Below are positions 36,712-46,339 of a DNA stretch of 64,000 nucleotides, piece after piece. This DNA is from Shinella zoogloeoides. GTDB taxonomy: Bacteria > Pseudomonadota > Alphaproteobacteria > Rhizobiales > Rhizobiaceae. Numbering within the stretch: the first letter of the stretch is position 1; each line of letters begins with the position of its first letter. The notes under the pieces are model-generated. The model searched no databases. It worked only from the letters and a program-made list of their open reading frames with translations, and was not told the DNA's origin. The stretch covers positions 1,243,001 to 1,307,000 of the forward strand of contig NZ_CP131130.1 of assembly GCF_033705735.1 (NCBI RefSeq), written 5' to 3'. Both the position numbers and the translations under genes were made by a program.

Positions 36712-37539
36712 TCAGCTCTGGCTGACGGAAACGAGCGCCCGGTAGAAGGACGGCGTCAATCCCGCCTCGGCGCGGGCTATATCGTTGAAGGGCGGTTTCA
36801 AGGGGCTCCGGAAATTCAGGCGGACAAGCTCCTTGAAGGCGACGGACGGGTCCTTCTTCTCCCGGGCGCAGAGGAAGCGGAACCATTTGGCCCCGACGGC
36901 CACATGGCCTTTCTCGTCGTTGTAGATGACGTCGAGGATGTCGGCGCTGACATGGTCGCCCGTCTCGCGCATCTTCGCCTGCAGGGTCGGCGTCACGTCG
37001 AGGCCGCGCGCTTCCAGGATGAGCGGCACCACGGCAAGGCGCGCCGTCAGGTCGTTGCGCGTGTCGTGCGCGGCCTGCCAGAGCCCGTCATGCGCCGGCA
37101 GGTCGCCATAGTCCGCGCCGAGCTCGCGCAGGCGGTCGCGCACGAGCCGGAAGTGCTTGGCCTCCTCGAACGCCACCTGCATCCAGCCGTCGAAGAAGGA
37201 ATGCGGCACCCGCTCCGTCGTGAAGCGGGCGACGATGTCGAGCGCGAGGTCCACGGCGTTGAGCTCGATATGGGCGAGGGCATGGAGAAGGGCGATGCGG
37301 CCTTTCAATGTGTGCAGCGAGCGCTTCTCCATATGCCTGGGCGGAATGAGCTCCGGCTTTTCCGGGCGGCCCGGCCGGAGCGGCAGTGCGGGATCGCGCG
37401 GCGAGCGCATCGAAAGCGTGCGGGCGAACCAGCGCCGGGCGGTCTCCTGCGCCAGCGCCGTCTTCAGGTCGAGGTCGGCCGCAAGGATTGCCGCCGTCGC
37501 CCCACCGCGCAGGCTTTCGATATGCGGAAGATCTGTCAT
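36712..37539 (-). CDS. DUF455 ferritin-like protein
   Basis: A 275-residue protein of the DUF455 family, a four-helix ferritin-like fold expected to bind a di-iron centre. Metal-ligand helices are visible as HALAHIELNAVDLALDI, QVAFEEAKHFRLVRDRL and VIYNDEKGHVAVGAKWF, each with E/H-type ligands. In other bacteria members are linked to wall or lipid metabolism, but no reaction is established. The ATG at 37539 is preferred over the longer frame. It is only 22 bases downstream of bcp and probably co-transcribed. Confidence 0.87.
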   Translation of the reverse strand: MTDLPHIESLRGGATAAILAADLDLKTALAQETARRWFARTLSMRSPRDPALPLRPGRPEKPELIPPRHMEKRSLHTLKGRIALLHALAHIELNAVDLALDIVARFTTERVPHSFFDGWMQVAFEEAKHFRLVRDRLRELGADYGDLPAHDGLWQAAHDTRNDLTARLAVVPLILEARGLDVTPTLQAKMRETGDHVSADILDVIYNDEKGHVAVGAKWFRFLCAREKKDPSVAFKELVRLNFRSPLKPPFNDIARAEAGLTPSFYRALVSVSQS

Positions 37540-37561
37540 CTCAGTGCCCTGTTTCCGGTTC

Positions 37562-38029
37562 TTAAAGTTTCCTGGCAGCGTCGAGCACCGCCTCGACATG
37601 GCCCTTGACCTTCACCTTCGGCCAGATCTCCGCGATCTTGCCCTCGGCATCGACGAGCACCGTCGTGCGCTCGACGCCCATATAGGTGCGGCCATACATG
37701 CTCTTTTCCTTCCACACGCCATAGGCCTCCAGCGTTTCATGGCTCTCGTCGGAGGCGAGCGGGACGGCGAGGTCGTGCTTCTGGACGAACCGGTCGTGCT
37801 TCTTCACCGGATCGGGCGAAAGGCCGATGAGTGCGACGCCTGCCGCATCGAAATCGGCTTTTGCGGCGGTGAAGTCCTTGGCTTCCATCGTGCAGCCTTC
37901 AGTGTCGTCCTTCGGATAGAAGAACAGCACGACCGGACGGCCGCGGAATTCGGAAAGCGAGATTGTACCGCCACCGTCGCGCGGAAGCGTGAAATCCGGC
38001 GCTTCGGCGCCTCGGACGAGTTCTGCCAT
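37562..38029 (-). CDS. bcp: Thiol peroxidase Bcp (peroxiredoxin)
   Basis: A 155-residue bacterioferritin-comigratory peroxiredoxin. The peroxidatic cysteine is Cys46 in KDDTEGCTMEAKDF. The second cysteine found four or five residues later in E. coli Bcp is absent, so the enzyme would act as a 1-Cys type. FFYPKDDTEGCT and GVERTTVLVDAEG are typical. The start at 38029 has AAAGGAAATCCC upstream. It lies just before the DUF455 gene and is divergent from the large AsmA-like gene. Confidence 0.93.
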   Translation of the reverse strand: MAELVRGAEAPDFTLPRDGGGTISLSEFRGRPVVLFFYPKDDTEGCTMEAKDFTAAKADFDAAGVALIGLSPDPVKKHDRFVQKHDLAVPLASDESHETLEAYGVWKEKSMYGRTYMGVERTTVLVDAEGKIAEIWPKVKVKGHVEAVLDAARKL

Positions 38030-38179
38030 GGGATTTCCTTTCTTTGGCCGGCTTTTTGAGTCAGGGACACGGCTTCCCGCATATATAGTGACAGGCAGAA
38101 TCGTCCAGCGGCGAGCAGGCGATGCGCGGCAATTCCATGGGATAACGCGGCGCAGAGGGGCAGAGGAAACAGACGCGAG

Positions 38180-41100
38180 ATGGGAGAAATCCGCGGCGAG
38201 AAAGTCGTGTTCCGGAAGCAGGACATCGTTCCGCTGCATGAATTGCCGTCCGCGCAGGCGCATGAGCCCATCGTCCTGCATGCCGTCGAGGCGAGCCGCA
38301 CGGGTATTCTCTGCCGCATCGCCGCGACGGCCGTCGCGCTCGTGCTGTTCCTCGGCGCGGTCGTCATCGGCCTCGTCGAGATGGGGATTTTCGACAATGC
38401 GCTGAATGCCCGCGCCGTCACGGCGCTCAATCAGGCGCTCGGGCCGCGCTACCGGGCTTCTGTCGATCATACGGTCGTGCGGCTTGCGGGTCTCAACGGC
38501 TTCGCGCTGAAGGCGGAGAACGCGCGCATCATCGAGGTCGAATCGGGCAAGGAGCTGGCGACCACCGAATCCGTCGGAATCGTGCTCGATCCCTGGGCGC
38601 TTGCCACGGGCCATGTCGCGGTCTCGCGTCTGGATGTGGACGGCGCGATGTTCAACGCGGCGCTCCTGCCGAAGAGCAAGCCGCTCGACCTTGCCGCGCT
38701 ACGCATTTCCGATGTGCCGGACTATCTCAAGACCACCTTCGAACGGCTGGACGGCATCAATCGCCTGATCGACGTCAACGCGATGCAGGCCGTCAGCATT
38801 TCCGAACTCGGTGCGACCTTTGCGGGGCCGAACGGCAAGCCCGTGGTGCTTTCCGTCGCCAGCCTGCGGTTTTCCCGCGACGATGCCGGCGTGATGTCCA
38901 TCGAGGGAGCCTTCGAGCTGCAGGGCAAGGAGGGGGAGATCGACCTGAAGGCGGCGACGGGCAACGGGGCCGTGCAGGGGCTCGACGGGACGATCCGCAA
39001 TATTGCGCTAGGCGACTTCTTCCTCAGCCACAGCCCGGACGGCGAGGTGCATGCCGGCCTCGATACGACGGTGGATCTTGCCGTCCACGCGCGCCGCGAG
39101 AGCGAACAGGCAAAGCCGCAGCTGACGCTGGGCGTGAAGCTTGCCGCCGGCGCGATCTACGGCGACGGCGTCGCCGCCGAGCTGCGGCCGTCCACCGTGC
39201 AGGCGACCTACAATTTCGACAAGGGCGCCATCGAGCTCGCCTCGTCGGATGCCGGCGTCGGGCTCTCGCACTTTCCCTTCACGGGTGGCCTGATCGATCT
39301 CGACCGCGTATCCGACAAGCCGGACAAGGGCTTTGCCATCGACCTCGTCTTCAGCAATGCGATCAGCCGTCCGGTCGATTCCAGCGAGGCGCCGATCCGC
39401 TTCGACGCCAAGGTGAGCGGCGCCTATCTGCCGGCGGCCAGGAAGCTGCAGTTCGACGAGATGGCCGTGTCGAGCGACAAGGGCAATGTCGCCGGCTCGC
39501 TCGCCATGCGCTTTTCCGACCGCGAGCCGGAGGTGAGCTTCGTGATGATCGCCAGCGAGCTCCAATCCGCGGCGGTCAAGCAGTTCTGGCCCTTCTGGAT
39601 GGGCAAGATTGCGCGCAGCTGGGTTCTGAAGAACATCTACGGCGGCACCATCACCAATGGCCGCATCGAGTTCTATCTTGCCGAAGGTCGCCCGCGCGAG
39701 CCGGGCGTGCCGATGCATCTCGACGCGAACGAATTGAAGATCGATTTCGACATCGAGGGCGCCCGCATGAACATCGCGGGCGATATTCCGCCGCTGCGCG
39801 ATACGTCCGGCAAATTCCGCCTGCGCGGCCCGCGCACGGAAATCTCCATTACCGGTGGCACGGCCTATTTCCCCTCTGGGCGCACGGTAGCGCTGACCGG
39901 CGGCACCTTCGTGCTGCCGGACAATTACACCAAGCCGCTGATGGCGGACATGGATATCGACGTTTCCGGCGATGCCGACGCCATCGCCGAACTCGTGACC
40001 TACAAGCCGATCCGCGCGCTGCCGGCGACCGGTTTTGCGCCGGAGGATTTCAGCGGTCACGTGAAGGCCAAGGTGAAGGCGCATTTCGGGGTCGTTTCCG
40101 CGCACAATCCGCCGCCGCCGCAATGGACCGCGGCCCTGACCCTCGACGACGTGGACGTGCGCAAGCCGATCGCCGGGCGCAATGTCACGGGACTGCATGG
40201 CCTGCTCGCCATCGATCCCACGGTGGCCAGTCTCGATGCGAAAGCCGATATCGACGGCGTTCCGCTCAATCTCGAACTGGTCGAGCCGGTCGACAAGAAG
40301 GCGGGCATCGCGCGCAAGACGGTTCTGACCGGGACGCTCGGCAACAAGGAGCGGCGCAAGCTGCTCCCGGGGCTCGACGACGTGATCGAGGGCAATATCG
40401 CTGTCCGGCTCGAACAGGAGGGCGACGGTCCGCGCCAGGTCGAGGCCGATGTCGGCGCTGCCGCGATCTCCATTCCCTGGCTCGGCTGGACGAAGGGAGC
40501 AGGCATCGGCGGCAAGGTGACGTTGACCGCGAATACAGACGACAAGGTGACACGGATTTCCGGTTTCCGCTTTGCCGGCGACGGTTTCAGCGTTTCGGGC
40601 GATCTCGCGTTTCACGGCACGACGCTGGATTCGGCGAACTTCTCCACTGTCCGCCTGTCCGCCGACGACCGGTTCAGCCTGAAGGTCGACCGCGCCAAGT
40701 CCGGCTATCAGGTGCGTGCCGATGGCGAGGCCGCGGACCTGCGCCAGGTGCTGGCGCGGCTGAAGAATCCGGGTGGTGGCAGCGACGGCGGGGACAAGCA
40801 GAATATCAGCGTGGAGGCCAATCTCTCGCGGGTGGTGGGCTTCAACGGTGAGACCCTTTCCGGCGTCAATTTCCGCTATGCGACGGCGGGCGATCGCATT
40901 TCAGCGGTCGATCTCTCCGCCGTGACGGAGAGCGGCGCACCGGTCGTGGTGAAGCTCGCCAATAACGGCGCCATCGATATCATCCAGTTGACGAGTGGCG
41001 ACGCCGGCGCCGTCGCGCGCTTCGCAGATATCTACGGCCACCTGCGCGGCGGTCTTTTGAACGTGCGGCTGAGCCAGCGGACCAATGGCGGCTGGGCGGG

Positions 41101-41572
41101 TTCGGTCGACATCCGCAATTTCGCGCTCGTCGGCGAGGAGCGGCTGCGCTCGCTCGTCTCCACCCCGGCCGGCGAGAACGGCCGCAGCCTGAACGACGCC
41201 GTGCGCCGCGAGATCGACGTCAGCGCGGTGAAATTCTCGCGCGGCTTCGCGCAGGTGCGGATCGGCGGCGGTACGCTCGCCCTCGACAACGGCGTGGTGC
41301 GCGGCGAAACGGTGGGCGCGACCTTCCAGGGAACCGTGCGCGACGCCAACGGCCGGATCGACATGACCGGCACCTTCATGCCGGCCTATGGCCTCAACCG
41401 GCTGTTCGCCGAGCTGCCGCTGATCGGCATCATCCTCGGCAACGGCAACGACCGCGGCCTGATCGGCATTACCTTCAAGCTCTCCGGCGCCTTCGACAAA
41501 CCGAACCTCATCATCAACCCGCTCTCGATCATCGCGCCGGGCGTCTTCCGCAACATCTTCGAGTTCCAATGA
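38180..41572 (+). CDS. Large DUF3971/AsmA-like (YhdP-type) membrane-anchored protein
   Basis: A 1130-residue protein. A short cytosolic N-terminus precedes one transmembrane helix (about 43-65, AATAVALVLFLGAVVIGLVE), and the rest is a long beta-rich region: the DUF3971 segment, then an AsmA-type repeat with NLPLIGIILGNGN-like LPLIGIILGNGNDRGLIGI near the end. Such bridge-like proteins move phospholipid or other lipids between inner and outer membrane in Gram-negative bacteria. Length and order are as in YhdP-like proteins of rhizobia. It is divergent from bcp and ends in the tyrS terminator hairpin. Confidence 0.88.
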   Translation: MGEIRGEKVVFRKQDIVPLHELPSAQAHEPIVLHAVEASRTGILCRIAATAVALVLFLGAVVIGLVEMGIFDNALNARAVTALNQALGPRYRASVDHTVVRLAGLNGFALKAENARIIEVESGKELATTESVGIVLDPWALATGHVAVSRLDVDGAMFNAALLPKSKPLDLAALRISDVPDYLKTTFERLDGINRLIDVNAMQAVSISELGATFAGPNGKPVVLSVASLRFSRDDAGVMSIEGAFELQGKEGEIDLKAATGNGAVQGLDGTIRNIALGDFFLSHSPDGEVHAGLDTTVDLAVHARRESEQAKPQLTLGVKLAAGAIYGDGVAAELRPSTVQATYNFDKGAIELASSDAGVGLSHFPFTGGLIDLDRVSDKPDKGFAIDLVFSNAISRPVDSSEAPIRFDAKVSGAYLPAARKLQFDEMAVSSDKGNVAGSLAMRFSDREPEVSFVMIASELQSAAVKQFWPFWMGKIARSWVLKNIYGGTITNGRIEFYLAEGRPREPGVPMHLDANELKIDFDIEGARMNIAGDIPPLRDTSGKFRLRGPRTEISITGGTAYFPSGRTVALTGGTFVLPDNYTKPLMADMDIDVSGDADAIAELVTYKPIRALPATGFAPEDFSGHVKAKVKAHFGVVSAHNPPPPQWTAALTLDDVDVRKPIAGRNVTGLHGLLAIDPTVASLDAKADIDGVPLNLELVEPVDKKAGIARKTVLTGTLGNKERRKLLPGLDDVIEGNIAVRLEQEGDGPRQVEADVGAAAISIPWLGWTKGAGIGGKVTLTANTDDKVTRISGFRFAGDGFSVSGDLAFHGTTLDSANFSTVRLSADDRFSLKVDRAKSGYQVRADGEAADLRQVLARLKNPGGGSDGGDKQNISVEANLSRVVGFNGETLSGVNFRYATAGDRISAVDLSAVTESGAPVVVKLANNGAIDIIQLTSGDAGAVARFADIYGHLRGGLLNVRLSQRTNGGWAGSVDIRNFALVGEERLRSLVSTPAGENGRSLNDAVRREIDVSAVKFSRGFAQVRIGGGTLALDNGVVRGETVGATFQGTVRDANGRIDMTGTFMPAYGLNRLFAELPLIGIILGNGNDRGLIGITFKLSGAFDKPNLIINPLSIIAPGVFRNIFEFQ

Positions 41573-41595
41573 AAAAGGCCGCCCGGAGGCGGCCT
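41571..41595 (-). terminator. Terminator of tyrS, shared with the 3' end of the AsmA-like gene
   Basis: AGGCCGCC-TCCG-GGCGGCCT on the minus strand followed by TTTTT. The plus-strand copy is not followed by T residues. The hairpin begins at the TGA of the convergent AsmA-like gene. Confidence 0.8.
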
Positions 41596-41619
41596 CGATG
41601 GTGAAGTGTGTCCGGCCGC

Positions 41620-42873
41620 TCAGGCCGGGCGGACGAGAATATGCTTCTTCTTGCCGAGCGAAAGCTTGATCACGCCGTCGGCGGAAACGTCCGCCGTGCC
41701 GATGACGCGGCGCTCGTCCGATACGGCCGTATCGTTGATGCGTACGGCACCGCCCTGGACATGGCGGCGCGCTTCGCCGTTGGAGGCGGCAAGCCCGGCC
41801 TTGACGACGAGCGTCAGCAGGCCGATGCCAGCTTCCAGTTCACCCGCCGCGACGTCGATCGACGGCAAGTTTTCCGCGATCGCGCCTTCCTCGAAGGTCT
41901 TGCGCGCGGTCTCGGCGGCCTGTTCGGCGGCCTGCCGGCCATGCAGCATCGCCGTCACTTCCGTCGCGAGGATTTTCTTCACCTCGTTGATCTCGGCGCC
42001 GCCGAGCGCGGAAAGGCGGGCGATTTCGTCCATAGGCAGCGTCGTGTAGAGCTTCAGGAAGCGCGGAACGTCCGCATCTTCCGTGTTGCGCCAGTACTGC
42101 CAGAAATCATAGGCCGAGAGCATTTCCGGGTTCAGCCACACGGCGCCGGAGAGCGACTTGCCCATCTTGGCGCCAGACGCGGTGGTCAGCAGCGGCGAGG
42201 TAAGGGCGTAGAGCTGCGGCGTGCCCATGCGGTGGCCGAGGTCGATGCCGTTGACGATGTTGCCCCACTGGTCGGAGCCGCCCATCTGCAGGCGCACGTC
42301 GTAGCGCTTGTTCAGTTCCACGAAGTCGTAGGCCTGCAGGATCATGTAGTTGAATTCGAGGAAGGACAGCGACTGCTCGCGTTCGAGGCGCATCTTCACG
42401 CTGTCGAAGGAGAGCATGCGGTTGACCGAGAAATGCCGGCCGACATCGCGCAGGAATTCGAGATAGTTGATGCCGAGCAGCCAGTCGGCATTGTTGATCA
42501 TCAGCGCGTCCTTCGGGCCGTCTCCATAGGTCAGGTAGTTGGAGAAGACCTTCTTGATGCCGGCGATGTTGGTGCTCAGCGTTTCCGGCGTCAGGAGCTG
42601 GCGCGCCTCGTCCTTGAAGGAGGGGTCGCCCACCATGCCGGTGCCGCCGCCCATCAGTGAGACCGGGCGGTGGCCGGTCTTCTGGAACCAGTGCAGCATC
42701 ATGATCTGGATGAGCCCGCCGGCGTGGAGACTCGGCGCCGTCGGATCGAAGCCGATATAGGCCGTCACGGTTTCCTTGGCGAGAAGATCGTCGAGGCCGG
42801 TTTCATCGGAAATCTGGTGGATGAAGCCGCGCTCTTTCAGCGTGCGAAGGAAATCGGATTTGAATTCGGACAT
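41620..42873 (-). CDS. tyrS: Tyrosyl-tRNA synthetase
   Basis: Charges tRNA-Tyr. The 417-residue protein has the class I HIGH-like motif SLHAGG near residue 48, [12 protein letters not shown] and KMGKS (KMSKS variant), and a C-terminal S4-like RNA-binding domain ([21 protein letters not shown]). Its start is the ATG at 42873; a longer in-frame start at 42942 adds 23 basic residues without homology. It is divergent from anmK with 114 bases between and ends in a strong terminator. Confidence 0.97.
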   Translation of the reverse strand: MSEFKSDFLRTLKERGFIHQISDETGLDDLLAKETVTAYIGFDPTAPSLHAGGLIQIMMLHWFQKTGHRPVSLMGGGTGMVGDPSFKDEARQLLTPETLSTNIAGIKKVFSNYLTYGDGPKDALMINNADWLLGINYLEFLRDVGRHFSVNRMLSFDSVKMRLEREQSLSFLEFNYMILQAYDFVELNKRYDVRLQMGGSDQWGNIVNGIDLGHRMGTPQLYALTSPLLTTASGAKMGKSLSGAVWLNPEMLSAYDFWQYWRNTEDADVPRFLKLYTTLPMDEIARLSALGGAEINEVKKILATEVTAMLHGRQAAEQAAETARKTFEEGAIAENLPSIDVAAGELEAGIGLLTLVVKAGLAASNGEARRHVQGGAVRINDTAVSDERRVIGTADVSADGVIKLSLGKKKHILVRPA

Positions 42874-42955
42874 GGCCTGTCTCTCTGGTGGGATCGTGCT
42901 TGGTCGGGAAGATTTTCCCGCGGACCGCCGGGCGTTTAGCACCGTTTGCGCGCAT

Positions 42956-42982
42956 AATCACTCCAAAAGTGATTCTGGAGTG
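42956..42982 (+). promoter_or_regulatory. Overlapping inverted repeats in the tyrS/anmK intergenic region
   Basis: Two overlapping stems: AATCACT-CCAAA-AGTGATT (42956-42974) and CACTCCA-N10-TGGAGTG (42959-42965 with 42976-42982). They cannot form together. The second would bury the TGGAG that is the likely ribosome-binding site of anmK. A CATAAT hexamer at 42953-42958 may be a -10, in which case the repeats would be an operator rather than a leader. Confidence 0.4.
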
Positions 42983-42987
42983 GCGGC

Positions 42988-44121
42988 ATGACGGGGATGT
43001 TGACGGCGATTGGCCTGATGAGCGGCACGAGCCTTGATGGCATCGACGTGGCGCTGCTGCGCACGGACGGTGAGGCTGTGGTCGAGCGCGGACCGTCGAT
43101 GGGGCGTTCCTACGACGTGGCCTTCCGCCGCCGGCTGCAAGGCGCGCTGGAGACAGCCAAGATGATCGGCGAGCGCGGCGAGCGGCCGGGCGATCTGGAT
43201 GAGATCGAGCGCGAACTGACCCTTCGCCATGCCGAGGCGGTGCGCGCCTTCCTTACCGAGAACGATCTGCGGCCGGATGACATCGACGTTATAGGCTTCC
43301 ACGGCCAGACCGTGCTGCACCGGCCGAATCAGGGCCTCACCGTGCAGCTCGGCGACGGCGACCTGCTGGCCCGCGAGACCGGCATCGACGTGGTCTACGA
43401 CATGCGGGCGAACGACATGGCGCATGGCGGGCAGGGTGCGCCGCTGATCCCGGCCTATCATGCCGCGCTTGCCGCAGGCCTTTCCCGCGCCAGCGGCGAG
43501 GCTGTGGTCTTCGTCAATATCGGCGGCATTTCCAACATCACCTTCGTCGGCAGCGGCAGCGAGATCGTCGCCTATGACAGCGGGCCGGGCAATACGCTGA
43601 TCGACCAGTGGGTGGAGGCCCATGCCGGCATTCCCTACGACCAGGGCGGCCTGATCGCCTCGGAGGGCAGGGTGGATGCCGGTCTTGTCGAGCGCTACCT
43701 CGGCCACGTCTTCTTCACCGACAAGGTGCGCCGCTCGCTCGACCGCAACGATTTCCGCCCGCCGCAAGGCGCGGAGGCGAGCCTCGAGGACGGTGCGCGC
43801 ACGCTGGCGCATGTCACCGCCGCCGCCATCCTGCGCTCCGCCCGCCATCTGCCGGAGCGGCCGAAGCTCTATGTCGTCTGCGGCGGCGGGCGGCTCAATC
43901 CGGTCATCATGGACGACCTTGCAGCGCTTGCCGGGTCGGAGGGCGCCGCGGTCGTGGCCGCGGAGGCGGTCGATCTCAACGGCGACAGCATGGAAGCGGA
44001 GGCCTGGGCCTATCTCGCCGTACGCTCGCTGCGCGGGCTGCCGCTCACCTTCCCGGGAACGACGGGCGTGACGGCGCCGGTGACGGGCGGCCTGTTGCGG
44101 AAAGCAGCCCCTTCCGATTAA
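42988..44121 (+). CDS. anmK: Anhydro-N-acetylmuramic acid kinase
   Basis: Phosphorylates and opens 1,6-anhydro-MurNAc, a peptidoglycan recycling step. The 377-residue protein has [17 protein letters not shown] (ATP binding), [38 protein letters not shown] and ATP motif near [13 protein letters not shown]. Length and motifs match AnmK. It starts at 42988, close after the GGAG at 42977. The next gene, a GGDEF protein, is 90 bases downstream. Confidence 0.95.
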   Translation: MTGMLTAIGLMSGTSLDGIDVALLRTDGEAVVERGPSMGRSYDVAFRRRLQGALETAKMIGERGERPGDLDEIERELTLRHAEAVRAFLTENDLRPDDIDVIGFHGQTVLHRPNQGLTVQLGDGDLLARETGIDVVYDMRANDMAHGGQGAPLIPAYHAALAAGLSRASGEAVVFVNIGGISNITFVGSGSEIVAYDSGPGNTLIDQWVEAHAGIPYDQGGLIASEGRVDAGLVERYLGHVFFTDKVRRSLDRNDFRPPQGAEASLEDGARTLAHVTAAAILRSARHLPERPKLYVVCGGGRLNPVIMDDLAALAGSEGAAVVAAEAVDLNGDSMEAEAWAYLAVRSLRGLPLTFPGTTGVTAPVTGGLLRKAAPSD

Positions 44122-44211
44122 CGCTTTTTTTGTCGCCGTTCTCTAGCATCCGTCCGATCGCACCGGGGCGTTTCCGCACGGCGCGACATCGGTTCTTGTG
44201 TAAGGTGGCCA

Positions 44212-45390
44212 ATGAGTGGCGCAGGTTTCCTGCTGACGGTGAACTTCCTCATCGCGCAGTGTTTCTGCATGTTTTTCCTGGCGGTTTCCGCCCGCAGCCG
44301 CAATCGGGTCGCCGCCCGCTGGTTTGCCGGCTGCTTTGCCGTCGCGTCTCTCTCGACCGTCTTCGAACTGCTCGTCGCCTATGTTCCCCCGGCGAAACCC
44401 TGGGCGATCCTCGCCTTCGCCTCGATGCTGGGCGGCATGTTCATGCTGCGCGTCGGCATCGGCCAGCTTTATGGCCTGAAGACCAGCCGACTCGGGCTTG
44501 CCGCGCTCTTTGCCGCCTTCGTCACGGTCGACTGTTTCATCTACGATCTGCCGCGCGGTACGCTGCAGCACGCGCTGCCCTACCAGACGCCCTTTGCGGT
44601 GGCGCTCGGCCTCAGCGCCTTCGCGGCCTGGCGCGCGCGGGAGAAAACCTTCGTCGACCGGGCGCTTGTCGTGCTGCTGGCCGTCACCAGCGCGCATTTT
44701 CTCCTCAAGGCTTTTGCCGCCGTCCTTGCTGGATCGGGCAATACGGCGAAGGACTACCTCGCCAGCCAGTTCGCGCTCGTGTCGCAGAGCATGGGCGCGG
44801 TGCTCATCGTCGCCGTCGGCCTCATGCTGCTCTGCGTGCTCGTGCTGGAGATCGTCGCGGACGAAAAGGTCAACGCGGAGATCGACCCGCTCTCCGGCCT
44901 GCTCAATCGCCGCGGCTTCGACAACCGGGTCGATGCGCTGATTGCGGGCCCGGGGCCGCACAGCATCGTGCTCTGCGACCTCGACCACTTCAAAGCGGTG
45001 AACGACACCCATGGCCACCAGGGCGGTGACGCGGCCATCCGCGCTTTCGGCGAAATGCTCAGCGCAGCGGCGCCCAAGGGCGCGCTTGCCGCGCGTATCG
45101 GCGGGGAGGAATTCCTCATGTTCCTGCCGCGCACCGGCAAGGAGGCCGCCTTGCTCTTCGCCCATGCGCTGCGGGCGACGCGGGCCGTCTCGCCCATTCC
45201 GGGCCTTCCGGCCGGAATAAGGGTGACGTCCAGCTTCGGTGTTGCCGAAATCGGCGACCGGGAGCCCTTCCGGTTCGCCATGCGCCGGGCCGATGACGCG
45301 CTCTATGCCGCCAAGAATGCCGGCCGCGACTGCGTGCGCGAGGCCGAGCCGCCGGCCGTCGTGCTGGAAGTCGTCAAGCGGGCGAACTGA
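44212..45390 (+). CDS. Membrane-bound diguanylate cyclase
   Basis: A 392-residue protein with six or so membrane helices in residues 1-215 (for example FLLTVNFLIAQCFCMFFLAV, VLLAVTSAHFLLKAFAA and VLIVAVGLMLLCVLVLEIV) followed by a GGDEF domain. The domain has DPLSGLLNRRGFD, CDLDHFKAVNDTHGHQGGD and an intact RIGGEEF at 295-301. No RxxD inhibitory site lies upstream of GGEEF. The enzyme likely makes c-di-GMP in response to an unknown membrane signal; the sensory part matches no family I can name. Confidence 0.9.
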   Translation: MSGAGFLLTVNFLIAQCFCMFFLAVSARSRNRVAARWFAGCFAVASLSTVFELLVAYVPPAKPWAILAFASMLGGMFMLRVGIGQLYGLKTSRLGLAALFAAFVTVDCFIYDLPRGTLQHALPYQTPFAVALGLSAFAAWRAREKTFVDRALVVLLAVTSAHFLLKAFAAVLAGSGNTAKDYLASQFALVSQSMGAVLIVAVGLMLLCVLVLEIVADEKVNAEIDPLSGLLNRRGFDNRVDALIAGPGPHSIVLCDLDHFKAVNDTHGHQGGDAAIRAFGEMLSAAAPKGALAARIGGEEFLMFLPRTGKEAALLFAHALRATRAVSPIPGLPAGIRVTSSFGVAEIGDREPFRFAMRRADDALYAAKNAGRDCVREAEPPAVVLEVVKRAN

Positions 45391-45397
45391 CGGTAAA

Positions 45398-45427
45398 GAA
45401 AAAGCCCGGAGGCGGGGCCTCCGGGCT
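45398..45427 (-). terminator. Terminator of the alpha/beta hydrolase gene
   Basis: AGCCCGGAGGC-CCC-GCCTCCGGGCT on the minus strand followed by TTTTTC. An 11-pair stem; the plus side lacks T residues. Confidence 0.85.
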
Positions 45428-45450
45428 CGATGACTTTGGCTTTCGGCCGA

Positions 45451-46128
45451 TCAGCGGATGCGCTTGGCGGCCGGTTCCGGCGTCAGTTCGCCGGCAAGGC
45501 GACGGTCGAGATAGTCCTCGCATTCCGCCATCAGCGTCTCGGTCTGGCCGTTGAAGAAGTGATTGGCGCCCGGCACGGTCTTGTGCGTGATCAGGATACC
45601 CTTCTGTGCCTTCAGCTTTTCGACGAGCCCGTTGACGTCCTTCTCCGGCGCGACCTTGTCGGCTTCGCCATTGATGATCAGGCCGGACGACGGGCAGGGC
45701 GCCAGGAACGAGAAGTCGTAGGTGTTCGGCTGCGGCGCGATCGACATGAAGCCTTCGATCTCGGGGCGGCGCATCAGCAGCTGCATGCCGATCCAGGCGC
45801 CGAAGGAATAGCCGGCGACCCAGCAGCTCTTGGAATCGGGATGCAGGCTCTGCACCCAGTCCAGCGCCGAGGCGGCGTCGGAGAGTTCCCCCGCGCCGTG
45901 GTCGAATTCGCCCTGGCTGCGGCCGATGCCGCGGAAATTGAAGCGGAGCGTCGTGAAACCGCGCTTCTGGAACATGTAGAAGAGCTGGTAGACGATCTGG
46001 TTGTTCATCGTGCCGCCGAACTGCGGATGCGGGTGCAGCACGATGGCGATAGGGGCGTTCTTCTGCTTGGACGGCTGGTAACGGCCTTCGAGGCGACCGG
46101 CGGGTCCGTTGAAGATGATTTCGGGCAT
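45451..46128 (-). CDS. Alpha/beta hydrolase, COG2945 type
   Basis: A 225-residue alpha/beta hydrolase. The start of the fold is AIVLHPHPQFGGTMNNQIV; the nucleophile elbow is GYSFGAW and the terminal histidine lies in GANHFFNGQTE. The Asp between is DKVAP or ING-E-ADK. Members are widespread in proteobacteria without known substrates. It is divergent from the suf operon, 211 bases away, but no functional link to Fe-S assembly is visible. Confidence 0.86.
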   Translation of the reverse strand: MPEIIFNGPAGRLEGRYQPSKQKNAPIAIVLHPHPQFGGTMNNQIVYQLFYMFQKRGFTTLRFNFRGIGRSQGEFDHGAGELSDAASALDWVQSLHPDSKSCWVAGYSFGAWIGMQLLMRRPEIEGFMSIAPQPNTYDFSFLAPCPSSGLIINGEADKVAPEKDVNGLVEKLKAQKGILITHKTVPGANHFFNGQTETLMAECEDYLDRRLAGELTPEPAAKRIR

Positions 46129-46166
46129 TCTTACTCCGGCACATTCGCGTTCTGAAACGGATTCTT

Positions 46167-46208
46167 GTCAAGTCAAGTCTTGACGAAAGCACTCAGCTTT
46201 TCTAGAAC
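46167..46208 (+). promoter_or_regulatory. Probable suf operon promoter with an inverted repeat over the -35
   Basis: GTCAAG-TCAAGT-CTTGAC (46167-46184) is a perfect inverted repeat. It overlaps TTGACG (46180-46185), which with a 17-base spacer and TAGAAC (46203-46208) forms a candidate promoter 132 bases upstream of the first suf gene. Position over the -35 fits a repressor site. No confident match to the RirA or IscR consensus. Confidence 0.4.
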
Positions 46209-46339
46209 CTAGTTTAGAACTGTTCGAAACTGTTTGGACGCATCTGGCGCCATGAGTTTGGTGTCATAAGGCAAGCCCGGCGGAAATTTCAAGAAAAATG
46301 CACGCCGCCTTGAACTTGCCGGACACGCACGGATAACGA

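Noticed and set aside
46217..46225. GAACTGTTC as a LexA (SOS) box in the suf promoter
   Set aside because: The alphaproteobacterial LexA site needs GTTC-N7-GTTC; this spacing and orientation do not fit.
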